From an uncultured Eubacteriales bacterium (GTDB lineage: Bacteria; Bacillota; Clostridia; Christensenellales; CAG-138): DNA of 64,000 nt. The stretch is from assembly GCA_900545265.1 (NCBI GenBank), contig UQYI01000001.1, forward strand, positions 1 through 64,000, written 5' to 3'. Positions within the stretch are counted from its first letter, which is position 1. Each line of letters opens with the position of its first letter. The position numbers were made by a program, and so were the translations under genes. The notes beneath the pieces were generated by a model. It was given only the letters and a program-made list of their open reading frames with translations, made no database searches and was not told where the DNA came from. Shown one piece after another: positions 1-9,900 of this stretch.

Positions 1-40
1 ATATGCGAGAAAATGGAAAGCAAAACGCGAACGTTACTTC

Positions 41-601
41 TCAAGAAAAGCGTGGCGATGGCAATTGTTTTCCTTCACGATCCTCATCGATTTGCAGGCT
101 GTACACAAAGTCCTCTTTCGGTAGCACCTTTCTCATTCCTTCAGCTGCTTCAACATGGGCACGTTTGCCGGAATACCTCCAACGATAGCGGGCGGACATC
201 TTTTCTTTCTGCAAGGGCTGCTCCCAGTCGTTCCGCTCCTTCAAACGCTCCACTTCTTCCTCATTGGGTGGATCGGGCTCGCCGATCAGGAAGCACCAGT
301 CCTCATAAAACCATACCGCCTCCGCTTTCTCTGTGTCATCATGCGCCTGATAGACGACATAGCAGTCGGCAAAGCACCAGAGTTCTCGCCCATACGAATC
401 GGTCTCTATCAGCTCCGGTGGTTGATCAGCCGATCTGTGGGACGGCATTTGCGCATACATGACGGTCGTAACATACCAATATCCTTGCTCTCCCGGGCGA
501 TACCCGTACATCGGCGGCGTACATCCCAAGAGGAGCAGGCAGCACATGCAAGCCCACAAAACCATCACCCAGCTGCGCTCCCATGCGATATTCTTTTTCA
601 T
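41..601 (-). CDS. Putative lipoprotein, candidate immunity partner of the upstream RHS toxin
   Basis: A 186-residue protein with a lipoprotein signal: charged start, hydrophobic stretch and a lipobox LLLGC with Cys27 as the likely lipidated residue. The mature part is rich in Trp, Tyr, Glu and Asp and has no family I recognise. It starts 12 bases after the stop of the RHS fragment that ends in an HExxH metallopeptidase-like domain, on the same strand. That position is typical of immunity genes in polymorphic toxin loci, and an outside-facing lipoprotein would suit a toxin acting at the cell surface. The immunity role is inferred from position only. The gene is complete at both ends within the window. 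Confidence 0.7.
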   Translation of the reverse strand: MKKNIAWERSWVMVLWACMCCLLLLGCTPPMYGYRPGEQGYWYVTTVMYAQMPSHRSADQPPELIETDSYGRELWCFADCYVVYQAHDDTEKAEAVWFYEDWCFLIGEPDPPNEEEVERLKERNDWEQPLQKEKMSARYRWRYSGKRAHVEAAEGMRKVLPKEDFVYSLQIDEDREGKQLPSPRFS

Positions 602-613
602 GTTTTTATCCTC

Positions 614-2767
614 CTATCCCAACAAGTATAGTAGGGAAAAAGCACCTGATCCAGGATAATAAGAATATGGCGTATCCGTTTTTGTCAGTTTTCTTTCAAC
701 CCCGCCTAAAATGTCAGCCGATCTTTCCCAAGGAAGACTATAGTATTCATCCTCAGGAACATCCAGGTAATAAGAACTAAGAGAGGGAATAACAATTTTA
801 ACAATATAAGCCCCCGTCCCCATCATATCATATTGGACAGCATGTCCATATTCGTGCTGAACTGTTGTTTCATTAGCATGGTATGAATGTGGTGTTGTGG
901 GATCATTGCTGTTAATGAAGAGTATGCCGAACATAGAGCAGGATGTTTGACCGGGCACATTGTGCTTTATTACCAGCTTGCCGCGGTAAAAAGCAAAATA
1001 CTTGGCTTTCACAACTGCTTCCGCATCCGTATTCGTCACAAAATCAAACGCCGCCTTGATTCCCGCAAGAAGCGCCTCTCCGTGTGTCGGCTCGTTGAGA
1101 CTATACCGAATCGTACCGCAACCACCATCACAAATCGCCGTAGTAAAGCTAAAAGTCGAAACGGCACTGCCCCCGGTTGTGTCTGCAAGAGCAATCGGAT
1201 TATTCAAGCAATACACATACATGTTGTGCCCAAGTACGCCCTGCCCGTTGGACATGTAGATATCGGCATTTATAAACCTGCCGACCTCCGGGTCGTAGTA
1301 GCGGGTCTGGAGGTAGTACAGCCCGGTCTCGGGGTCATAGACATAGCCGCGGTAACGGAACGGATTTTGTGTTCCCAAGGTGCTTGCGAGCGAGCCGGTG
1401 CAGGAAAGCAATCTGCCCCAACTGTCGTAAGAGTATTCTACTACCGTGTTGTTGTTGCCGTCAATGAGGCGGATGACGTCGTTCTGCCCGTTGCGGACAT
1501 AGTAGTAATACGTACCGTTGTAGTTCACGGCGACCACATTGCCGTTTGCATCGTAGCCGAACAGCAGCGTATCCGTGCCCGTCACCTGCGAGATCAGCAC
1601 CGAGCCGTGGTAGCGGTACTGCGTCGCCGTGCCGTTGACCACCTTCTGGGTTCGCAGCCCGTTCTCATTATAGGTATAGGCGGTCGTGGTCGTGCCGTCC
1701 GTCGCGCCCGTCAGCCGCCGCCCCTGCCATGTCATCGTGTAGCCGCGGTAGGTGGTGGGGTTGCCGCTCGCGTCGTAGCGGATCGCTTCCCCATTGTAGC
1801 TCGTCAGCTGATCTGCCCAAGTCTGGTTTTCCGCTTCATATCCATAGGTGATCGTAGCAGTCGGCTCGCTCAGCGTCCCGCCGTCGGCAACATAGGCGTA
1901 CTCCTGTTTGGTGAGCAGGTTCCCCCGGTCGTCATAGGTGTAGACGATCGATTTGTTCAGTACGCTGTTATCCTCTCTTGTGAGCTGGTTCAGCGCATCG
2001 TACTGGTAATAGATGTGGGCGGTATCCTGCTGAATGTGCGTAATATTCCGGTTGTTGTCATAGGCATAGAGGAACGGCGCATCCTCATTGTTCTGGTACA
2101 GATACAGCAGATCGCTGCGGAGGGTCTCATCCAGCTTGTTCCGATGGTAATTCAGCACCGCTGTGTTCGGCCCATTTACTACCCGGGCCAGTCGGCCGAT
2201 CGGATCATAGCTATTGGTGACCGTCACACCGTTTGCCAACGTCGCCGTGGTCGGGCGGTTGTCCTTGTCATAGGCATACGTCGTTGCCCATGTCGAACCG
2301 TTCGTCGAGCAGGTGAGTTTAGTGAGGTTGTTGTTGCCGTCGTACTGGTACTGGTACGATGCGAGTACCGTACCGGCGCTGTTCTTCGTTACGCTCTTCA
2401 TGCACCGGCCCGTGTGGTCGTACTCATAGAAGATGGTAAAGCCGAGCGCAACATCCTGCGCCGAGTACAGGTTGCCCGCGCCGTCGTACACATATTTGTA
2501 CATGCTCGTGCCATTGTACTTGACCTCAACCGGCCGGTCGAGGCTGTCATACACATACGAGACGGTCAGGCCATTGGCATATGCGGTCTGTGTGAGCAGG
2601 CCGGAGGTATTGTTATAGGTATTGGTGGCAAGGGCAGCGAGAGAGGAGGGGGAGGAACCGGCTTTTGTGCTGATTGTCCTTCCAAAGCCGTCATACGTCA
2701 GGCCATAGACCACCGCGCCGTCCACATCGACCTCGGTGAGCCGGTCGTCTGCATAGGTATACTCCAC
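614..2767 (-). CDS. 5'-truncated RHS/YD-repeat protein with C-terminal HExxH metallopeptidase-like toxin domain
   Basis: Contains YD repeats (YxYDxxGR/N patterns) up to the RHS core near residues 470-535, which ends with NNPIALADTTG, then a divergent tail of about 180 residues. The tail has HEYGH at residues 638-642 and a downstream PWERSAD with Glu681 and Asp684, an arrangement typical of zinc metallopeptidase-like RHS tips. There is no signal peptide or N-terminal half. The frame is open upstream of the first ATG to 2878, encoding more YD repeat sequence, and is stopped by a TAA at 2879-2881. The gene is therefore a 5'-truncated tip rather than a full RHS gene. Its core resembles that of the RHS gene at 3940-10878 (both have GQGVLG and YCLNNP), suggesting it is a displaced tip that could be swapped in by recombination. 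Expression is uncertain. A lipoprotein gene follows immediately. Confidence 0.8.
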   Translation of the reverse strand: MEYTYADDRLTEVDVDGAVVYGLTYDGFGRTISTKAGSSPSSLAALATNTYNNTSGLLTQTAYANGLTVSYVYDSLDRPVEVKYNGTSMYKYVYDGAGNLYSAQDVALGFTIFYEYDHTGRCMKSVTKNSAGTVLASYQYQYDGNNNLTKLTCSTNGSTWATTYAYDKDNRPTTATLANGVTVTNSYDPIGRLARVVNGPNTAVLNYHRNKLDETLRSDLLYLYQNNEDAPFLYAYDNNRNITHIQQDTAHIYYQYDALNQLTREDNSVLNKSIVYTYDDRGNLLTKQEYAYVADGGTLSEPTATITYGYEAENQTWADQLTSYNGEAIRYDASGNPTTYRGYTMTWQGRRLTGATDGTTTTAYTYNENGLRTQKVVNGTATQYRYHGSVLISQVTGTDTLLFGYDANGNVVAVNYNGTYYYYVRNGQNDVIRLIDGNNNTVVEYSYDSWGRLLSCTGSLASTLGTQNPFRYRGYVYDPETGLYYLQTRYYDPEVGRFINADIYMSNGQGVLGHNMYVYCLNNPIALADTTGGSAVSTFSFTTAICDGGCGTIRYSLNEPTHGEALLAGIKAAFDFVTNTDAEAVVKAKYFAFYRGKLVIKHNVPGQTSCSMFGILFINSNDPTTPHSYHANETTVQHEYGHAVQYDMMGTGAYIVKIVIPSLSSYYLDVPEDEYYSLPWERSADILGGVERKLTKTDTPYSYYPGSGAFSLLYLLG

Positions 2768-2915
2768 GCCCGAATTGCCGGAGGTGATCGAGCTGACGCG
2801 GTTCAGACTGTCGTGCCCGTAGGTTGTGGCATTGCCCTTTGCGTCCGTGATCTGCGTGACAATGCGCTTGGCCGCATTTTATACTTTAGTCGCAGAGTAT
2901 CAAAGTTATCATGTC

Positions 2916-3508
2916 TCACATGCGCTCGGAAAAGCAGCAAAGACTATTGCCCTCATTCCCATTGATGCAAATCAAAACTGCCTTGTTGCGTGAACAACAT
3001 TGGTTGATCAACCGAGAAACACCTGCCCACGAATACGAATATGAATGAAAGGAACAAGCTATACGGTCGAGAGCATTTGGTTCATCTATGATCACGATGG
3101 ATGAAAAGGGATAACGTTCAAGCGTCTCTACTAAAAGAGGCAAGGCTTGAACAGGGAACTCACCTATGGCGCGTTTTAATGTGCCTTCTTCCTGGAACTG
3201 GTACTCAGCAACCAACGCTTCTTCATATTTCTCCCCCAGGCATTTCCATATGCCCGATCTTTGTCTTACTATGGAGAGGATTTCCTTCTCTATATACAGG
3301 TAATAGGAAAGATCTGCAAACAGTTCCAAAGGAAGCCGGCCCGCATGACTTCACCTCCCATCGTCAAAAAATACAAACAACACGTATGATTAGAGGGCTT
3401 CTCCTCTAAAAAAGCCTCAAATTCATCAAACTGAAGTTTTTCATGATTATCGTTGCCAGCCGCCCAACAATCCATGTCAACTAGCCGTTGATTTTCAAAA
3501 TACTTCAT
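2916..3508 (-). pseudogene. Frameshifted small protein, orphan immunity-like
   Basis: Two overlapping frames read as one protein of about 195 residues. The first (MKYFENQRL start at 3508) runs to about MRAGF. A one-base shift near 3345 would continue as RLPLELFADLSYYLYIEK and run to the stop at 2916. The joined text reads as normal acidic, Tyr/Leu-rich cytosolic protein of the kind common among RHS immunity genes; I recognise no family. Its ATG overlaps a TGA ending a short frame (VDGTNDPNPA) that may be the last codons of a lost toxin. The gene lies between a complete toxin-immunity pair and a truncated RHS tip, consistent with an orphan immunity gene in decay. A sequencing indel is the alternative. 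Confidence 0.5.
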
Positions 3509-3541
3509 GCAGGATTTGGATCATTCGTACCGTCCACTGCA

Positions 3542-3925
3542 TTAATACATATCTATATCTACACTTAAGCCTAAATCTCCTATACGCTTAATCCATGTGT
3601 CACTAATATACATTTCTGGGTACTTATTTGTATTTTTCACAACCACTTCTAGTATCCTGCGTCCAACGCTTAAGGACATAAGTTTTTGTAAAAAGCTTAT
3701 CTTATTTACATCCAACAAGGAATAAGCTTTCTCTAGGGCCTCTGAAAGATACCATGTGCTGACAAAACCAGTTTTGACTAATTCAAAATAATAGTACTCT
3801 TCTTCTTGGGAATTCAGCGTGGCAAAGCTCAGTCCTTGCGCTTCTATCAACGGCATTAGGTCATTACCTTCCTCTGCTGACATTTCTACAACAAATAGGA
3901 CCTCTATTTCTGTCATTTTATCCAT
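3542..3925 (-). CDS. Predicted immunity protein for the RHS/HINT toxin gene
   Basis: 127 residues starting at MDKMTEIEVLF. This ATG is chosen over the one at 3988 because AGAGGGG lies just upstream and because the earlier start would overlap the RHS coding end by 49 bases. The protein is acidic, has no signal peptide or membrane segment, and is likely cytosolic. It begins 14 bases after the RHS stop codon, the usual toxin-immunity spacing, suggesting co-translation with the toxin. I do not recognise the family. If the role is right, it would bind and block the small C-terminal domain released by the HINT module. That role is inferred from position. Confidence 0.65.
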   Translation of the reverse strand: MDKMTEIEVLFVVEMSAEEGNDLMPLIEAQGLSFATLNSQEEEYYYFELVKTGFVSTWYLSEALEKAYSLLDVNKISFLQKLMSLSVGRRILEVVVKNTNKYPEMYISDTWIKRIGDLGLSVDIDMY

Positions 3926-3939
3926 GATACGTCCCCTCT

Positions 3940-6900
3940 TTAGAACCACTTGAATAAATCCGAAAAGTGGTGTTTTGTGATGATCCACACTTTTTGAGCT
4001 TTATCTCCCAGCCAAATACGACCTTTATCAGCAGTATCTTGGAAGATGTCCCAATGTGCTACCGGACCTCGTGCACCATTTTGGCGTTTAAAAGAATGCG
4101 CATCAAAATCATTTCTCTTTATTAGATCTTCGCCAACTTTTCTAGGCGAACGCGGTTTGGTACAATCATTATGCACCAACACGCTTGTGTCGCCGACATA
4201 ATAGGTGTGGAAGCCCTCGACCTCGAAATTGTAGACTGTGATCGGCTCTTCGAGCAATTCATGCTCGACCGCTTCGACCACCACATATTCGCCATTGCTC
4301 TTAACGAGGATATCGCCTGCACGCAGGTCGATTGCATCGATCCAGCCCTTTTGCGGCTGATAGAACGGGTGCGTGGGGGTTGTGGTAACGGTTGTTCCAC
4401 CGTATTGCAAATGGACCAGTTCATCCGTCTCATTCACAAAGGTTTGGACTACCCGTTTATATCCACTTTCTCCTGTCTCGGGGTCTGAAGCATAGACAAG
4501 GTCTCCCTCAGATATCGACTCAATCGGCACCTGCCCCGCAGCTGTCAAAACCGCCGTCCCCGCAACAAAGCACACTCCACCCTTTATACCGATATAGGCA
4601 GTGCAGAGGAAGGTGCCGACCTCGGCTACTGTTGCTATCACATCGCGTTGTTTTTCGTAGGCGGCCTTATCGCCTCTAAAAAAAGCATCCCGCATGAAAT
4701 TCTGACCATCATTGGAGGTATCATTCGTAGCAGTAAGTCCCTCCTGCACTTCCGCTATGCCATTTGCAACGGTTACAATACCAGTTGTTGTTGTCGCAGC
4801 AGCAACAGCAACCATGATAGGGGCTGCAGCGCCGCAAGTCAAGATCGTGGCACCGATAGCAACGGCTGCTAATCCGATGGAAAGCAAGCTCGCACCCGAG
4901 AAAATATTGGAAAATGAGAGACTACCCGACGGATCATAATTCGTTGTAGGGTTATTCAAACAATAGGCATACATATTGTAACCCAGTACACCCTGGCCTG
5001 TTGAACTCAACGTGTCGGCTGACAAATAGCGACCAACCGTTGGGTTGTAATAACGGCTCAGAAGGTAGTACCAGCCCGTTTCTTCATCATATACGTAACC
5101 ATGGTAACGGAACGGGTTCAATGCGCCGAGTGTACTTGCCATGCTGCCGGTAGTTGTGCAAACGCCCCATGGATCATACGAATAGCTGACAACAGTACTG
5201 CCATTCCCATCGATTAACTTTACGATACTGCCCTGACCATCGCGCAGGTAGTAATAATACGTCCCGTTATAATCAACCGCAACAACATTGCTCTGATCAT
5301 CATAACTGAATAGGAGCTTGTTAATGCCGTCATACGTCCCCATCAAAACATTACCGTTGTAATAATACTGTGTGGTCGCTGTGTCGATGGTCTTTGTTTG
5401 GCGAATGCCATCCTTATCATAGGCATAGGAAATATTGCTACCAACACCCGTGAGCTGCAGACCATTCCAAGACAACGACTGTCCCAAATAGACGGTCGGG
5501 TTGCCGCTTGTATCGTATACAATGGACTGGCCATTGTAGCTGGTCAGTTGATCCGACCAGCCTTCCGTTGCGTAACCGTACTGGATTGTAGATGTTGCCG
5601 TGCCAAGCTCGTCGGTCGTATATGGATACAAGGTTTTCGATGTAAGGTTTCCATTGCCGTCATATGCATAAATTGCTGTATAACTGTCGGTACTGCTGTT
5701 ATAGATATTTGCACGAACGAGTTGATTGGCCGCATCGTAGACATAGGAAGATGCAGTCGATCCCTGTGCCACCGACAGGATATTGTTATTTGCATCATAG
5801 GTATAGGAGTAGGCATCATCAGTACCATTCCGATATGTATCGAGCAGAATCGAGGAAGAACCGTTTACTCCATTTTTATAGGATACGTTGATCGAATACG
5901 GAGTTGAAAGCCCTATCTGCTTGCTTTGAACTCGACCAATAGCATCGTAAGAATTTGTAAGGACTACTCCATTTTCGAGGGTTGTTGTCAGCCCATGATT
6001 GTCCTTGTCGTAGGTATAAACCATCGACCAAGAAGAGCCGGCAACACTTTGCTGAATCCTAGAGATGTTATTGTTCGCATCATAATGATAGAGATATGTC
6101 GATACTACAGTTCCATATGTTAACGAGTTGGAACTGCCAGTAAAGGTTTTTTCGATCGAAGCGATACAACGACCAGAATGATCGTATTCGCGAAATAGCG
6201 CCCGATTGTTCAAATAGTTTCGTTCTTCATATAACTCTCCATCGCCATTGTAAACATATTCGTAAGCAGTTGCATAAGATGTACTACCCGGAAGTTTTTG
6301 TTGAACCGCAATCAATCTGTCCAAATTGTCATATGAATATTTGACAGCAAATCCATTTCCATACTCAACCTCGGAAAGCAAGCCGGCACTATTAAAGACA
6401 TTGGTCGAAAGAGAAAATTCCCCTACTGCCAGCCCAAGCGACCGTCCCCAAACATCATAGCTGTAATTGTAACTCGTACCTCCACGGGAAATCGACTGGA
6501 TTTCTCCATTCGTTGTATAAGAATAGGTGATCGGGTTGAGCCCCTCAGTTGTGATAGTCTGTAATCTGCCATAGTTTGCAGGAGACCCGTATGTATAGGT
6601 TGTCGTATTATTTCTTGCATCTGTGATAGCAGTCCTCGTACGCGAGACGGGATCGAGTGTATAAGTAACTGTATTTCCAGAAGCATCTGTTTCGTTAATT
6701 GCAATACCGGAGGCGCTGTCATACGTGGTCGTGGTGCGGATATAGTCCGCTTCAGTGCCGACCTTGGTTTCGGTCGCAAGGCCGAAATCATTATACGTGT
6801 TGGAGGTCACAACGCCCTCGGGGGAGGTGCTCGTGAGGAGGTTGTGCTTGCTGTCATAGGTATAGGTGGTCGTGTTCCCACGCGCATCCGTCATGCTCGT

Positions 6901-9900
6901 GAGATTGTCGTTGCTGTCATACCCGAAGCTGTTCTGCTGCCCGATCAGCGAGACCGTGCCGGAAAGGTTGCCGTTGCTGTCATAGCTGTAGCCGGTGGCA
7001 AACTGCTCCTTGTGCAGCTGGAGACCATCGACATAGAGGACATTCAGGGAATCGGTGTACTCCACCACGATCTGCATCTGCGCATACGAGCTGGTAGCCG
7101 TGACCGTGCCGCTGGCAAACTGCCACTCGTCCGTATCCGCCGCAAAGTTCACATATCCGGAGCAGACAACCGTGCCGCTCGAGTTCAGGAACTGCAGCAC
7201 CAGACGCTTGATTCCGTAGTCCTTGGTCGTTGTGCTGCCGCTGCTCGTATATATCTGCTGCTTGGTCTGCGGAATATTGTTGGAGGCGATCCATGCGCCG
7301 AAGGTGTAGGTATCACCCGTGCTACCGCTCAGGAAGGTTTGCTTGATTTTCTCCGCCTTCGACGTCCCGTTCATCTCGTACACCTTGCTGTCCAGGAACG
7401 ACGGGTGCGTATCCCGCGCAGCGGCATACTTTGCGTCCGCCACATCGACAATCGCACAGTAGTTGGCGTAATTCATGGTGTAGTTGCTCGTGCCGCTCGT
7501 GAAATCGCTGTTCATCACCATGTTGTAGCGATTCGGTGCTGCACCCTTCTCTAACTGAATGGAGTCCACATACACCGTTCCGCTGCCCGCAGGCACGATT
7601 ACCGCGACCGTGATCGTGCTCGACGCGGCGGTGAAGGTCAGGCTCTCGCGGTTCCAACCCGTACCGCCTGCCGTAACCGCCGGCGACTGGATTGTGCTGC
7701 TGCCATTTGTTACCTTCAGGTAGGCGGTGTTTAGCGTGCCGCTAAAGTACGCCGAAAGCGTATATGTTTGCCCCGACGTCACACTGACGCTCTGCGACAG
7801 CGTGCGTGCGGCGGAACCCGCCGTAATCTTGCAGGAATATGCGCCGGTATGCCGCCGGCTGGAATCATTCGTGAGGTTTCCGGAATCGCTCCGTGTCCAT
7901 GATGAAGGCCAGGTGGATTCCTCAAAACCATGATTTTTCAGCAGATTGACGACCGTCATCTGCATTTTGGACACGGCCTTAAGCTGCGTTACCGTCTGGC
8001 TGGCGGTATTGTATGTTGCAAAGACCGCCCGCCCCTCCGGGTCGGTCACGGATACCGGCTGGCCGATATTGTCTGTGTGGTAGACCGTTCTCCTGCCCTG
8101 CGCATCCGCCACGGTCGTCTTATTGCGGCCGTAGGTAAAGGTTAGGTACTGACCGTTTGTGCTGCCCGCTGCCTCGGCTGCGCGTGTAACGCGGTACGGC
8201 GCACCGGCAGTATAGCTGTAGGAGATGCTGTATGCGTCAATGTTCGTCGCTTTTGTCAGGCAGCGGTTACCGTTGTAAGTATAGGAGACCGTTTCCCCAT
8301 CGGCATAGGTGATACCGGTCAGATTTGTGTCCGAATAGGCATATGACACGTTCAGCCCATTCGGCGCGGTCACCTGCGAGAGCAGATCATTCGTATATGC
8401 GAGTGTCAACGCCTGCCCTGCGTCGTTGCCTGCGAGTTTTTCCGTGATGGAGGATATACGAAGGTTGGTGATCGTTGTGGTCGTATAGGCGATATTGGTC
8501 TCGTTTCCGTTTGCATCTCGGATGGTTGTCAGGCGTCCATTGGCAACAGAGGAATCGCACTCGAAGATCAGCTTATTGTCACCCTTGTCGGTGATGGTTA
8601 CGGTTGTGCCGCTGATGGTCAGAACGGAATCCTTGTCCAGTTCATTCACATACTGCGTCGTGCTGGTGCCGTCAGCCTTATAATAATGGCGCGTGCCATC
8701 GCCATCGATATACTGATAGTAGGTCGCCGTACCGCTCAGGTTGGTCACGGACACTTTTTTGAGCGATTGCGCGTAGTTGAGCCGCCAGCCATACCCGTAG
8801 CCGATGTTTGCGGTGCGGTCGTTGGTGTTATACACATGGGACAGCGAGATGGGCAGAACACCGTTGCTGACCGACGCATCGGCATGTGTCATGGTCAGGT
8901 TGCCGGAGAACGCATTGACCGATCCCGTACCTGCACGGCCGATGCTCTGGCTATAATATGCCCAGGTATCCTCAAGACCGGTAGAGTTCCGATAGATGAC
9001 ACTGTAGTAGGGCTTCCGGTTGGCATTTGCGGTATATTCGGAGGAAGACAGATCCGAATAGCTTCCGGTGTTGTACAGCGCAACGCCACGATTGCTGGAC
9101 GGGGTTTCGTACCAATTCTTTACGATCTTGGTGATGTCGAAGGAAGTGTATTGTCCCGGCACGGTCGATACACCAAAGGAGTCCACCGCGGAATTATGTG
9201 CCGGTTTGGTATTCCAGGTGACGGTTGTGTGATTCCATGTACCCGTGATTGCCGACAGATTGATTTCCTTGTTTTCCTTGTTGGTATTGCTGTTATATCG
9301 GTTCAGATTCAATGTTGCTTTCAGGATTACATCGCCGCTTGACAATGTGGGCAGGTTGGCATTTGGAATATAGATCAGGGCTTCATGCGACTTGCTGACA
9401 CGCATGTACTGATAGGATGAATAGTTTCCGTTGCCCGAGCCGCTGTTGACAAAGGTATCCTGAACTGCGCTTGAGAAATTGATACTGACGTCCGGGTCAA
9501 TGGAGAGGGGGTACTGGCGATCAGCACTTTGCAGCCATTCGGTATCGGGAATCAGCGTGTAGGTGCAGGTGCCGGTATCCGCGTTAAACTCGGAGAGGTG
9601 CGCTTCAATCGCGCTGCTCTGTTCTCCAGCCGCGTCGTACATAATCGCTTGTCCGAGCGTGAACACCGGCTGACCGCTGGCATTGACAAACGCAGTTGCT
9701 CCGGCTTCATCCGTCACGGGAGACACTCCCATCGCTTGGATCTCCACCGAGTAGGCGACAGCGCGTTCGGGAGCGGATGCAAGCGTGATATACTCGCGCA
9801 GCGTTTTGCCGGAGAGCACATAGCGCACGTTCAGGCCGGTAGCCGGATCGACATATGCAATTTCGGATTGAAGAGAGGAGGGGAAGCGCAGCTGCATATC

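Noticed and set aside
887..2965. Long plus-strand frame of 692 codons opposite the RHS fragment
   Set aside because: It is antisense to clear YD-repeat coding sequence. The composition (many Val, Arg, Ile, Gly repeats) comes from the repetitive RHS codons on the other strand, and there is no ribosome binding site.
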